Assembly (NCBI GenBank): GCA_001647635.1
Contig: CP014761.1
Coordinates: 124,001 to 188,000, forward strand
From: Leifsonia xyli
Lineage (GTDB): Bacteria > Actinomycetota > Actinomycetes > Actinomycetales > Microbacteriaceae
Direction of reading: 5' to 3'
DNA length: 64,000 bases
The translations under genes were made by a program, and so were the position numbers. Position 1 is the stretch's first letter; every line of letters starts with the position of its first letter. Shown here in pieces: positions 23,898 through 34,490 of this stretch. The notes under the pieces were generated by a model. It saw only the letters and a program-made list of their open reading frames with translations, ran no database searches and was not told the DNA's origin.

Positions 23898-26800
23898 TTG
23901 GTTTCGTTGAGCAGGTGGATCCGTGAGCGCAAGACGCTCGCGATGATCACCGCAGTCGCCGTCGTCGCCGGCGTCCCGCTCGCCATCGCCGTGCTGCACA
24001 GGGGCTTCCCGGTGAACGCCGTCGAGCTCGACACCCGTGACGTGTGGGTCACCAACGGTGAGAAGCTGCTCGGCGGCCGGCTGAACCACCAGATCGACGA
24101 GCTGGACGCGGCGGTCACGGGCGCGAGCGCCGACCTGGACGTGCTCCAGGACGGGTCGGCGTACTTCCTGACCGACCTCCCGCACGGCACGGTCGACCGC
24201 ATCGACCCGGCCTTCGTGTCGCTCGGCGGCCGCATCCAGATCCCGGAGGACTCGCAGGTCGGCTACGGCGGCAACACCCTGTCGGTGCTCGCGCCGAACG
24301 GCTCCCTCTGGGTGCTGGATGCGTCCGGCCGCCTCGACTTCGATAAGGCGAAGACCAAGCCGGTCGCCAAGGTCGGGAGCGGGGCGAAGCTGGCGGTCGC
24401 GAAGTCGGGCAAGACCTTCGTGGTCGCCCCGAAGAGCAAACGGCTCGTCACCGTGGACCACCCGAACGCGACGCCGCAGACCCGCGACTTCCCGGTGCCG
24501 GGAGCATTCCAGCTGACCGCGGTCGGCGACCAGCCCGTCCTGCTGGACACGCAGCGCAACCGGGTGATCACCGGCTCCGGCACGACGGTCGACCTGCCGG
24601 CGAAGGGGTTGAAGCTCCAACAGCCTGGGCAGGACGATCCGGCGGCGCTGGTGGCCACCGCGAACAGCCTGCTGACGGTCCCGCTCGGCGGCGGGAAGGT
24701 CGTCGCCGCTCCCGCGGGCGCCACGGCGAAGGGCGGCCCGGATGCGGTGTCCGCGCCCGTGCGGCTCGGCACCTGCTCCTACGGCGCGTGGTCCGGCTCG
24801 GGCCGCTACCTCTATTCGTGCGACGGCAAGAAGCCCGTCGGGCTGGACATCGACCAGCCGGTCCAGGGTGACGACCTCGAATTCCGCGTCAACCACGACG
24901 TGATCGCGCTCAACAACCTCCGCGACGGCAACGCGTGGGTGGTCTCCTCCGACATGCGGCTGGTGCAGAACTGGGCGCAGCTGAAGCCCAACGACACCAC
25001 CGTGCAGGGCGACACCGGCGAGGAGAAGCCGGTGGTGCAGTCCTTCGCCGACACCCTCGCGCAACGCACCGAGGTCAACCGGCCGCCGGTCGCGGTGAAC
25101 GACGCGTACGGCGTGCGGCCCGGCCGCTCCACCGTGCTGCACGTGCTGGCGAACGACACCGATCCGGACGGTGACGTGCTGACCATCTCGGACGTCTCCG
25201 CCATCCCTGCCGCGCAGGGCGTGCTACAGCTCGTCGAGGGAGGCCGCGCCATCCAGTTCACGCCGAAGGAGGGGCTGAGCGGGACGATCTCGTTCCGCTA
25301 CTCCGTCGACGACGGCCGCGGCGGCACCGCCGGAGCGCAGGTGGATGCGACGCTCAAGCAGCCGGCCGAGAACGCGGCTCCCGCCTCCACCCGGTCGAGC
25401 ACCGCGCAGACCGAGGTCGGCCAGTCCGTCACCTACAACGTCCTCAACGACTGGATCGACCCGGACGGCGACGACCTCAGCCTGGTCGCCGCGACGGCGA
25501 CCACCGAGGACGACGTGCGGTTCAAGCCGAACGGCGACGTCACCTTCACCAGCAAGACCGGCCAGGCCGGATCGAAGGAGGTGCGGGTCACCGTCTCGGA
25601 CGGCCGCGCGTCCACCACCGGCAGCCTGATCGTGACGGTCAAGCCGGCCGGCACCCTGGACCCGGTGGCGGTCACCGACTTCGCGGACGGCTTCACCGGA
25701 CGGCCGGTGGTGCTGCATCCGCTCGACAACGACCAGTCGCCGTCAGGCGAGCCGCTCACGCTCGTCGGAGCCTCCCTCGACGGATCGGGCGCCCAGGTGA
25801 CCGCCGACGCCACCAAGAGCACGATCACGGTGAAGACCAACTCCCCGGGCCAGTACTACATCGAGTACACGCTCGGCGCGGGCCCCAAGACGACGACCGG
25901 CCTCGCCCGCGTCGACATCGCGGCGCAGGGCGCCAGTGAGGCGCCGCCGATCGCGGTCACCGACAAGGCGTACGTGCGGCCCGGCGAGCCGACCTCGGTC
26001 GCCGTGCTGGACAACGACGTGTCGCCGTCGGGTCGCGTGCTGGCCGTCCGCTCGGTGGCAGTAGGGAAGGGCGCGGAGGACCTCAACGTCGAGGTGCTCG
26101 ACAACGCGGTCGTCAAGATCACCGCCCCGACCGTGCTCACGCAGCAGGTGCAACTGACGTACGTCGTCTCGGACGGCGTCGCCGAGGCGACGGCAGGGAT
26201 CACGGTCGTGCCTGTCCCGCCGCTGGTCCAGCACCAGCCTCCGGTCGCCGTCGACGACCAGGTGCCGGTCCGCGCGGGCGATGTCGCCACCGTGCCCGTG
26301 ATGGACAACGACTACTCGCCCGACAACGCGCCCTTCACGCTGGATGCGCAGCTGCGGGATGCGAGCGGCGCCGGCGATGGCGCGACGGCCTTCGTGAGCG
26401 GTGAGACCGTCCGCTACCAGGCGCCGACCACGTCGGGCCAGTACAACGTGGTCTACGGCATCACCGACAAGTACGGGCAGAAGGCGCAGGCGACGGTCAC
26501 CTTCGTGGTCGAGGCGCCGACAAGGGGTCCGACCGCGCCCCGCAGCCGGCGCCGCTGACGGTGCGTGCATTCGCCGGCTCGTCCGTGCCGGTCGATGTGC
26601 CGCTCGACGGCATCGACCCGGACGGCGACTCGGTTACGCTCTCCGGCCTCGCCACCCAGCCGACGCTGGGACGCATCTCCGACTCCACCAGCCGGTCCTT
26701 CACCTACGAGGCCTACCCGGACTCGGCGGGCACCGACACCTTCACCTACCAGGTGAAGGACACGTACGGGAAGACCGCCACCGGCACGGTATCGATCGCC

Positions 26801-29173
26801 GTCATCCCTCGCCCGGACCAGGTGCGGCCGCCGATCGCGGTCAACGACCCGGTGCAGGTCAAGCCCGGCCGGACGATCGCGGTGCCGGTGCTCGACAACG
26901 ACTCGGACCCGAACGGCTACGCCATCGCACTGCAGAAGAAGCTGCTCCAGGTGGACGACGGACTCAAGGCGTCGGTGCACGGCAAGATCGTGCTCGTCAC
27001 CGCGCCGAAGGAGGAGGGCTCGTTCGTCGTCCGCTACCAGATCACGAACGGTCAGGGCGGAGTCGCGAGCGCGTTCATCCAGGTCACGGTCACGCCCAAC
27101 GCGAAGGACGTACCGCCGACCGCGGTCGACCACGTGCTGGAGGCCGACGAGGTCGCGGACAAGAGCAGCGTGAAGGTGAACGTCCTCGACGGGGCGACCA
27201 ACCCGTCCGGGCTCGTCGATGCCCTCAAGGTGGATGTGACCGGCCCGAACGCATCGGCGGCGACGGTCGGCGACGACGGCACCCTGACCGTCAAGCCGGG
27301 CGAGCAGCGGATCGCGATCGCCTACACCCTCACCGACCCGGTCACCTCGCTGAAGGGCACCGCGTTCGTCGTCGTGCCGCCCAAGGGCGACGCGACCGCC
27401 CCTCCTCGCCTCCGCGACGGACTGCCGCAGCAGATCGTGCAGTCCGACGGCTCCAAGAGCTGGAGGCTGTCCGACATCCTCACGGTGCCCTCCGGCCGCG
27501 GCTACAAGCTCACCGGCGCCTCGGGCGTCAGTGCGACGAACAGCGCGGGCGGATCGTCCTACGGCGACGAGCAGACGCTGACCTTCACGGCGGCGAAGGG
27601 CTACCGCGGGCCGGCCGCGATCACCTTCAAGGTGAACGACGGTCGCGAGGCGGGGACGACGGCCGACCGCGTCACGACGCTCGTGCTGCCGATCACCGTG
27701 GGGGAGCCTGACCAGTCCGACGTCGCGCCGACGTTCACGTCGCCCAGCGAGAGGATCGAGCCGGGCGAGGCTCCGCTCTCGGTCGACCTGCGGGCGTCGA
27801 GCTTCCACCCGAACCCGGACATCCTGAGCAAGCTGACGTACGCCGGCGGGACGTCGCCGAACCCGAGGATCCAGTCGTCCCTCAGCGGATCGACGCTCAC
27901 CCTCTCGGCGCCGCTCGGCGCACAGGCGGGCGAGACCGCGTCGATCCCGGTGACGATCAGCTCGGGCACGCACACCATCCAGGGCACGGTGAACGTGCAG
28001 GTCGTGAGCTCCAGCCGGCCGGTCGCCACGCAGAAGAACCCGCCGCAGACCGAGGAGGTCAAGCGCGGGCAGACGGCCACCCTGAACGGCGCCGCGAGCG
28101 ACGACCAGTGGGTGAACCCGTTCCCCGGGCAGGCGCTGATGATCACCGACGCCACGGCGCAGAGCGCGCCGTCGGGGGTCACGGTGACGCACACCGGGTC
28201 GTCGATCAGCGTGAGCGCATCCTCGGGTGCGGCGATCGGCGCGGTCAGCGTCGTGTACCACGTCGAGGACGCGACCAAGGATCCGAAGCGGACCGCCTCG
28301 GCCATCGGGCAGCTGCGGGTGACGATCCACGACGTGCCCGCGAAGCCGAGCGCGCCGTCGAACCCCCGGGCGAGCGACGGGAAGGTCACGGTGGCGATCA
28401 AGGCCCCGGCCGACAACGGCAAGCCGATCACGAATTACCAGGTCACCGACGGCACGCACACGGTGACGACGCAATCGGTCGGGGATGTGACGATCGGCGG
28501 CCTGACGAACGGGAAGTCGTACTCCTTCACGGTGCGCGCGCAGAACGCGGACGGATGGAGCGAGCAGTCCGCGGCGAGCCCGGCGGTCACGCCGTACGGC
28601 ACCCCCACCGCGGTCGGCAACGCCAAGATCAGCAGCAGCGGCAACGCGCCGAGCGACCTCACGCTGAGCTGGAGCGCGCTCTCCGACCCGAACGGCACCG
28701 GAGGCGGGAAGGCGACCTATCACTGGCGGCTCAACGGCGGCGGCTGGAACGACACCACCTCGACCTCGGCGAAGGTCAACAACAAGGGCGCCGGGAGCTA
28801 CTCCTTCGAGATCTACGCCTCCAACCCGGGCGGCAAGGACGGTCCGCACTCCACGTCGAACACCGTGCAGGTCAACGACCCGCCGCCGCCGTCGCCCTCG
28901 GTGGACCTCGCGAAGGGCGACCTCAAGCCCGGATATGTCCACAGCTACACGTACGACGTGACTCTCCACAATTTCAAGGCGAACTCGTCGTTCAGCATGC
29001 AGGTGCACTGCAATGGAGGAACGCTGTCCACCCGCACGATCAACACGGACGGCAGCGGATATGGGCACTACCACGGCGACCCCAACAGCAGCATCGAGCC
29101 GTGGTGCGGCTACCCCGGTGCGTACGTGGTGGTCGGCGGCGTCCAGAGCAGTGTCCAGGACTGGTCCAAGTAA
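23898..29173 (+). pseudogene. Giant membrane-anchored Ig-like/FN3 protein (about 1,758 residues), frameshifted as read
   Basis: The N-terminal half ends at 26558 and the C-terminal half continues in another frame. Adding one C to the C4 run 26538-26541 reads PTAPPQPAPLTVRAFAGSSV and joins them. The protein starts at TTG 23898 with a short positive tail and one membrane helix (MITAVAVVAGVPLAIAVL). A beta-propeller-like region (about 35-390) follows, then repeated cadherin/Ig-like domains marked by LANDTDPDGDVLTI, LNDWIDPDGDDLSL, LDNDQSPSGEPLTL, LDNDVSPSGRVLAV, MDNDYSPDNAPFTL, LDGIDPDGDSVTL and LDNDSDPNGYAIAL. Two FN3-type domains (about 1,470-1,660) and a C-terminal Cys-containing domain complete it. 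It probably projects through the cell wall. MoxR follows after 12 bases. Confidence 0.85.
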
Positions 29174-29185
29174 GGAGAACACGCA

Positions 29186-30154
29186 GTGGCAGTCACACAG
29201 GAGCAGGCGGACTGGTTCGCCGGGGCGTTCGCGCAACTCGTCGCGAACGTCGACAAGGCGATCCTCGGCAAGGAGCACAGCATCCGCCTGGTGATCACGG
29301 CGATGCTCTCCGGCGGCCACGTGCTGCTCGAGGACGTGCCCGGCACGGGCAAGACGGTGCTCGCGAAGGCGCTCGCCAACACGGTCGAGGGCACGCAGTC
29401 GCGCATTCAGTTCACTCCGGACCTGCTGCCGTCCGACGTCACCGGTGTGACCATCTACGACCAGTCGACCGGGCGCTTCGAGTTCCACGCGGGTCCGATC
29501 TTCGCGACCGTCGTGCTCGCCGACGAGATCAACCGCGCCAGCCCGAAGACGCAGTCCGCGCTGCTCGAGGTGATGGAGGAGGGGGTGGTCACGGTCGACG
29601 GCGTCGGACATCCCGTCGGATCGCCGTTCGTCGTCATCGCCACGCAGAACCCGGTGGAGCAGGCGGGCACGTACTCGCTCCCCGAGGCGCAGCTCGACCG
29701 CTTCCTGATCAAGACGTCGCTCGGCTATCCGGACCACGCGACGACCGTCGATCTGCTGCTCGACTCGTCCAACCGGGCGCGCGCGTCCGCGGTGCGGCCG
29801 ATCATCGCGGCGGACTCGGTGTCGACGCTGGCCCAGCTCGCCTCCGAGGTGCACACCGACGCCAGCGTGATGGGGTACCTCAGCGAGATCGTGACGGCCA
29901 CGCGCGACGACAAGGACTCGGCCCTCGGTGTGAGCATCCGAGGCGCCCTGGCGCTCGCCCGCGCGGCGAAGACGTGGGCGATCGCGGCCGGACGCACCTA
30001 CGTGACGCCGGACGACATCCGAGACCTCGCTCTGCCGGTGCTGGCCCACCGGGTGATCGTCGACCCCGAGTCGGAGTTCGCCGGGGTGACCGCGGCCGAC
30101 GTGGTCGAGCGGGCGGTGGCGTCCGCGACGCCGCCGGCGTACCGCGCGGCCTGA
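29186..30154 (+). CDS. MoxR-family AAA+ ATPase (first copy)
   Basis: This 322-residue cytosolic ATPase has Walker A in DVPGTGKTVLAKALANT (about residues 50-66), Walker B VVLADEINRASPKTQSALLE (about 109-128), sensor 1 VIATQNPVEQAGTYSLPEAQ and a C-terminal lid. MoxR proteins act as chaperones that assemble or activate partners, commonly encoded next to DUF58 proteins, as here. Start GTG 29186 has a strong AAGGAG eight bases upstream. The Walker B strand and flanking residues closely match the second MoxR at 48220, pointing to duplication of the module. Confidence 0.93.
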   Translation: MAVTQEQADWFAGAFAQLVANVDKAILGKEHSIRLVITAMLSGGHVLLEDVPGTGKTVLAKALANTVEGTQSRIQFTPDLLPSDVTGVTIYDQSTGRFEFHAGPIFATVVLADEINRASPKTQSALLEVMEEGVVTVDGVGHPVGSPFVVIATQNPVEQAGTYSLPEAQLDRFLIKTSLGYPDHATTVDLLLDSSNRARASAVRPIIAADSVSTLAQLASEVHTDASVMGYLSEIVTATRDDKDSALGVSIRGALALARAAKTWAIAAGRTYVTPDDIRDLALPVLAHRVIVDPESEFAGVTAADVVERAVASATPPAYRAA

Positions 30155-30200
30155 GAGCCCCTTCCCGAAGCCGACCCGACCTCCGACACGACAGGACCGA

Positions 30201-31517
30201 ATGACCACCGACAGCCCCGCCCGCGCCCGGCGCCGCCGCGCGTCGGCCGCCGACCAGGCGCGCATCGCCGTGTCGCAGGTCGGCGTGGCGCTCGGGCACG
30301 CTGCCGGTCGCGTCGGCGGGTGGGCGGCGCCGTTCGGTCGTGCGGTCGGTGTCCGCGTCCGCCCCGTCGTCGGGGTCGTGAGCACGCTCGGGTGGATCGT
30401 GCTCGCGTCGGCCGTCGTCTCGGTCGTCCTGGCGGTGTGGCTCGGCTGGGCGGAGTTCGTCTTCATCGCGGCGACCCTGCTCGCGGCGCTCGTGATCGCG
30501 ACGGCCTTCGTCTTCGGGCGGTCGACCTACCGAGTGGGCATCGAGCTCAACCCACGGCGCGTCGTCGCCGGTGACCGGGCGCTCGGCAGGCTCACGGTGG
30601 CCAACAGCGGAGCGCGGCCGGTGCTGCCGACGCGGATGGAGCTGCCGGTCGGCGAGGGTCAGGCCGACTTCACCATCCCGCGACTCGCGCCCGGGGCCGA
30701 GACGGAGGAGCTCTTCGCCGTCCCGACCGCGCGGCGGGCGCTGATCCTGGCAGGCCCGGCGATCTCGGTGCGCGGGGACCAGCTGGGGCTGCTGCGGCGC
30801 ACCAACCGGTGGACGGACCAGATCGAGCTGTTCGTCCATCCCAAGACCGTCCGCCTCGCGGCCACGGCGCGCGGCCTGGTCCGCGACCTCGAAGGCCAGA
30901 CCACGAAGGTCATCACGGACAGCGACCTGGCATTCCACGCGCTGCGCACCTACGAGCCCGGCGACGACATCCGCAACGTGCACTGGCGGACGTCGGCGCG
31001 CACCGGCCAGCTCATGGTGCGGCAGTACCAGGAGACGCGCCGTTCTCAGCTGCTGCTCGCGTTCGACGCGGAGCGGTCGCATTTCGCGTCCGACGAGGAG
31101 TTCGAGCTCGGCGTCTCCGTGATGACCTCCATCGGGTGCCAGGTGATCCGCGAGGAGACGGAGATGGACGCGGTGTGGCAGGGCGGCCCCATGCGCGTGG
31201 CGACGCCGACGGCACTGCTCGACGACTCCTGCCGCATCCAGCCGGTGGAGGGGGCGCACGCGAGCATCCGCGAGTTCCTGCGCCAGGCCACGCTGCGGCT
31301 GGCCGCACCGAGTCTCGCCGTGACCGTCGCCGGCTCGCAGGTCGACCCCGCCGAACTGCGCGGCGCCGCAGCGCTGTGGGGCACCGACACCGAGACGATC
31401 GTCATCCGCGTCGACGAGGCCGGGGAGCCGCGGCTCGCGCGACTCGGGCGCTCGATGCTGATCACCGTGTCGACGCTGCCGGAGCTTCCGGCCCTGCTGA
31501 AGCGGGCCGGCCGATGA
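30201..31517 (+). CDS. DUF58-domain membrane protein (first copy)
   Basis: This 438-residue protein has a basic Ala-rich N-terminus and two membrane helices (about 62-105). The cytosolic part carries the DUF58 signature YEPGDDIRNVHWRTSARTGQ (about 253-272), then LMVRQYQETRR. DUF58 proteins are predicted VWA-like partners of MoxR ATPases. ATG 30201 lies 46 bases after the MoxR stop. Its stop overlaps the next start by ATGA, so DUF58 and the transglutaminase-like protein are coupled. Confidence 0.9.
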   Translation: MTTDSPARARRRRASAADQARIAVSQVGVALGHAAGRVGGWAAPFGRAVGVRVRPVVGVVSTLGWIVLASAVVSVVLAVWLGWAEFVFIAATLLAALVIATAFVFGRSTYRVGIELNPRRVVAGDRALGRLTVANSGARPVLPTRMELPVGEGQADFTIPRLAPGAETEELFAVPTARRALILAGPAISVRGDQLGLLRRTNRWTDQIELFVHPKTVRLAATARGLVRDLEGQTTKVITDSDLAFHALRTYEPGDDIRNVHWRTSARTGQLMVRQYQETRRSQLLLAFDAERSHFASDEEFELGVSVMTSIGCQVIREETEMDAVWQGGPMRVATPTALLDDSCRIQPVEGAHASIREFLRQATLRLAAPSLAVTVAGSQVDPAELRGAAALWGTDTETIVIRVDEAGEPRLARLGRSMLITVSTLPELPALLKRAGR

Positions 31518-33883
31518 CCGCCGCGACCGGCACGACCCGGCGCACGACGGCGCGAGACGGGGCGACGGGCCGCGCCGCCGCCGCGCCGACGCTCGACAGG
31601 CTGCCGACGACGACGTGGATCGACGTCGTCGTGCTCACACTGCTGAGCCTCGTCGCCGTCGTCGGCTTCGAGCCCGCCTTCGGCCATTACGCCTTCGTCC
31701 CCGCGGCCGTCGGCGGCATCGTCGTCGGCGGGGGAGTCGCCCTGCTCGGGCGCCTCTTCCGTCTGTCGTGGCCGCTCACCGTCGTGGTGGCGCTGGCCGC
31801 ATACTTCCTGCTCGGGACGCCGCTGGCGCTTCCCGGCCTCGCGCTCTACGGGGTGCTGCCGTCGCTCGACAGCCTCTCCGGCCTCGTGCTGGGCGCGGTC
31901 TTCGGATGGTCGGACGCGGTCACCCTCCAGGCGCCGCTGGAGGCGCCGCCCTATGTCGCCGTCGTGCCGTATGTCGCCGGCTGGCTCGTCTCGCTCGTGT
32001 CGGTGACCCTCGCAGTGCGCTGGCTGCCCCTTGTCCGCCGGCCGTCCGCCGGTCGCGCGGCCGTGCTGCTGACCGGACCGGCGCTGCTGCTGCTCGCCGC
32101 GATCCTGCTCGGCACACGCGATCCGTTCTTCGCGGGTATCCGCGGCGTCCTCTTCGCGGCTATCGCGCTCGTCTGGCTGTCCTGGCGCCGCGGCCGCTTC
32201 GCCCGGGACCGCGTGGAGACCGACTCCGCAGTGCGTCGCAGCCGACTGCTCGGCGGCGCGGCCGTCGTCCTCGGCGCAGTGCTGGTCGGCGCGCTGGCCG
32301 GGTCTGTACTCGCCCCGCCTGCGGCCTCCCGTTTCGTCGTCCGCGACGAGATCACGCCGCCGTTCGATCCGCTCGACTACCCGAGCCCGCTCGCCGGGTT
32401 CCGCAAGTACACCAAGGACCTCCAGAAGACGAAGCTCTTCACGGTCACCGGCCTCCGGCAGGGCCAGGTCATCCGCCTCGCGACGATGGACAGCTACGAC
32501 GGCGTCGTCTGGTCGGTTGCGGCCCCGGGCAGCGACGCGGACGCCTCCGGCGCCTTCGAACTGCTCGGCAGCACGATTCCGAAGCCGCCGCTGTTCACGC
32601 CGGGCGCCTCGTCCACCGCGTCCATCGACGTGCTCGGATACTCGGACGTCTGGCTCCCCACCCTCGGCTACACGAACCGCCTCACCTTCGACGAGCACAC
32701 GGGTCAGGATCCAGCGGCCACCGTCCGGGTCAATACAGCGACCGGGACGGCGGCCGTCACGAGCGGCGTGCGCGACGGTCTGACCTACACCGTCGGCGCC
32801 ACCGCCCAGAAGGTGCCCAGCGACCGCGCGCTCGCCAAGGTCCCTCCGGCGAAGCTGACGCTGCCGCCCGTCACGAACGTCCCCGACGTGGTGTCCGCCA
32901 AAGCGGAGGAGTACGCGGGGTCGGCCGACACGGCCATCCAGAAGCTGCGGAACATCGAACGCTCGCTCAAGTCGCTCGGCTACCTCAGCCACGGCCGGGC
33001 CTCCGACCCGGTGCCGTCGCGCGCGGGCCAGGGCGCGGACCGGATGACGGACCTGCTCTCGAAGGCCCCGATGGTGGGCGATCAGGAGCAGTACGCGGGC
33101 GCTTTCGCCCTGATGGCCCGGCAGCTGGGCTACCCGACGCGGGTGGTGATGGGCTTCGCCCCCAAGGTGACCGGGAGCACCACCACGGTCACCGGCGACG
33201 ACGTGACCGCCTGGGACGAGGTGGCGTTCGACGGGGTCGGCTGGGTGCCGTTCTTCCCGACGCCGACCAAGACCGACGCCCCCAAGAACCAGACCACCAA
33301 GCCGAAGCTCGAGCCGCAGCCGCAGGTCCGGCAGCCGCCGCCCGCCGATCCGCGCGCCGAAGACCTGCTGACGCCGGTGAAGACGAAGGACAACGATCCG
33401 AAGGACAAGGCGAAGCCGTTCCAGCTGCCGGCCTGGGCGTGGGTGGTGCTCGGTGTGATCGGCATCCCGCTGCTGGCCTACTTCGTGCCCCTCCTGATCG
33501 TGGCGGCGCTCAAGCGTCGGCGACGGCGCCGGCGCGAGACGACTGGACCGCCCGACCGACGCGCCGCGGGCGCCTGGGACGAGCTGGCCGACGGCTACGC
33601 CGAGCTCGGCCTGACCCTGCCCGAGAGGGCGACGCGCATCCAGACGGCCGATGCGCTCGAGCAGCAGTCCCGGGCCCAGAGCCTGCCCGTCCCGGACGGC
33701 GGACTGCGCGACCTCGCTCAGCACGTCGACGCCGCCGTCTTCGACGGGTCCGTCGTGACGGAGGAACGGGTCGATCGGGCGTGGCGCACGACCGACGACG
33801 CCCTCGCGCAGGCGACCACCGCCGCCGGGCCGCTGCGCGCCCGCCTCGCGGCGTTCCGCTACCGCCGCCCGCGCCGCGCCTGA
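31514..33883 (+). CDS. Transglutaminase-like membrane protein (TgpA type) lacking the catalytic Cys and His
   Basis: This 789-residue protein has an N-terminal block of about six helices (36-280), a large exterior domain, one more helix (about 643-665) and a cytosolic C-terminal region, which is the TgpA layout. The transglutaminase core is at about 515-590. Where active members have GxCxxYA, this protein has MVGDQEQYAGAFALMARQLG, with Gln in the Cys position. Where HAWxE is expected it reads VTAWDEVAFDGVGWVPF, with Thr in the His position. Fold-defining residues remain, so it is probably a pseudoenzyme that binds rather than cross-links. The paralogue at 50604 keeps both residues. It is coupled to the DUF58 gene. 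Confidence 0.87.
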   Translation: MTAATGTTRRTTARDGATGRAAAAPTLDRLPTTTWIDVVVLTLLSLVAVVGFEPAFGHYAFVPAAVGGIVVGGGVALLGRLFRLSWPLTVVVALAAYFLLGTPLALPGLALYGVLPSLDSLSGLVLGAVFGWSDAVTLQAPLEAPPYVAVVPYVAGWLVSLVSVTLAVRWLPLVRRPSAGRAAVLLTGPALLLLAAILLGTRDPFFAGIRGVLFAAIALVWLSWRRGRFARDRVETDSAVRRSRLLGGAAVVLGAVLVGALAGSVLAPPAASRFVVRDEITPPFDPLDYPSPLAGFRKYTKDLQKTKLFTVTGLRQGQVIRLATMDSYDGVVWSVAAPGSDADASGAFELLGSTIPKPPLFTPGASSTASIDVLGYSDVWLPTLGYTNRLTFDEHTGQDPAATVRVNTATGTAAVTSGVRDGLTYTVGATAQKVPSDRALAKVPPAKLTLPPVTNVPDVVSAKAEEYAGSADTAIQKLRNIERSLKSLGYLSHGRASDPVPSRAGQGADRMTDLLSKAPMVGDQEQYAGAFALMARQLGYPTRVVMGFAPKVTGSTTTVTGDDVTAWDEVAFDGVGWVPFFPTPTKTDAPKNQTTKPKLEPQPQVRQPPPADPRAEDLLTPVKTKDNDPKDKAKPFQLPAWAWVVLGVIGIPLLAYFVPLLIVAALKRRRRRRRETTGPPDRRAAGAWDELADGYAELGLTLPERATRIQTADALEQQSRAQSLPVPDGGLRDLAQHVDAAVFDGSVVTEERVDRAWRTTDDALAQATTAAGPLRARLAAFRYRRPRRA

Positions 33884-33905
33884 CGCCCCTCGTATAGTGG
33901 GGCGC

Positions 33906-34385
33906 ATGGACGACAGCGGGTTCATCGTGCCTCCGCCCGGTCTCATCCCGTCGCGAACGGAAGCCGGAGATCCGACGGGCGATGCCGACTCCGTCCCCGG
34001 CCGTCCGCTGCCCGTCTTCACCCCGCCGCCCGGCCCCGGCGCGCCCGTCGCCCCTGCGCGCCCCGTCTGGCGGCTGCACCTGCCCGGCGACCGCAGCCTG
34101 CCGCTGACGCGCCCGGTCCTCCTCGGCCGCAACCCGGCTGCTTCCGCGGCGCCGCCCGGGGTCGCGGACGCCGAGCTCATCGCGCTCGACGACCCCGCGT
34201 CCACCGTCTCGAAGACCCACGCCGCGCTGCTGCCGGACGGTGACGCGCTCACCGTGATCGACCTCCACTCGACCAACGGCGTCACGCTCGCCGGCGTTCG
34301 CATCCCGGCGGGGGAGCCCGTCCCGGTCGCCCCCGGCAGCGAGCTCCTGCTGGGTGAGCTCCGGGTGCGCGCCGAACGCTCCTGA
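33906..34385 (+). CDS. FHA-domain protein, short
   Basis: This 159-residue protein has a Pro-rich N-terminus (about 1-55) and a compact FHA domain (about 56-155): RPVLLGRNPAA, ASTVSKTHAALL and DLHSTNGVTLAGV supply Arg, Ser-x-x-His and Asn-Gly for phosphothreonine binding. It ends the envelope half of the cluster. A near-perfect -10 box TATAGT (33893-33898), seven bases before ATG 33906, indicates an internal promoter and a leaderless message, so it may be made independently of the upstream genes. Confidence 0.85.
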   Translation: MDDSGFIVPPPGLIPSRTEAGDPTGDADSVPGRPLPVFTPPPGPGAPVAPARPVWRLHLPGDRSLPLTRPVLLGRNPAASAAPPGVADAELIALDDPASTVSKTHAALLPDGDALTVIDLHSTNGVTLAGVRIPAGEPVPVAPGSELLLGELRVRAERS

Positions 34386-34422
34386 CCCGGACCGACGCTG
34401 CTCGGGTGATAGCCTGTGACTC

Positions 34423-34467
34423 GTGTACGCGGGTCTTCTCCTCCTTAGCCGCCGCGGCGAGTCCTAG
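34423..34467 (+). CDS. leuL: Leucine leader peptide of the leuCD operon
   Basis: A 14-codon open frame starting at GTG 34423 encodes MYAGLLLLSRRGES, with four consecutive Leu codons, and stops at TAG 34465. It precedes leuC by 70 bases. Runs of Leu codons in a short leader are the sensor of ribosome-mediated regulation: stalling under leucine starvation changes the downstream fold. The stop codon falls in the loop of a GC-rich hairpin. There is no Shine-Dalgarno site; a -10-like TAGCCT (34410-34415) suggests a leaderless leader. Confidence 0.78.
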   Translation: MYAGLLLLSRRGES

Positions 34468-34490
34468 ACATCAGGCCACTCTCGCCGCGG
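34452..34490 (+). promoter_or_regulatory. Attenuator hairpin in the leuC leader
   Basis: CCGCGGCGAG (34452-34461) pairs perfectly with CTCGCCGCGG (34481-34490) across a 19-base loop that holds the leader-peptide stop codon. The left arm overlaps the last leader codons, so a stalled ribosome on the Leu run would be next to the stem and could alter its formation. No U-tract follows, so control may be on translation of leuC or use an alternative fold. The mode is inferred. Confidence 0.65.

Noticed and set aside
26453..30466. A very long open frame on the minus strand over the giant Ig-like gene
   Set aside because: It mirrors the codon periodicity of the plus-strand genes, has Arg/Asp-rich low-complexity content and no family features; it is a high-GC shadow.
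31046..34303. A 1,085-codon minus-strand open frame over the transglutaminase-like gene
   Set aside because: Same reason: it is the complement of a well-supported gene in a high-GC genome.
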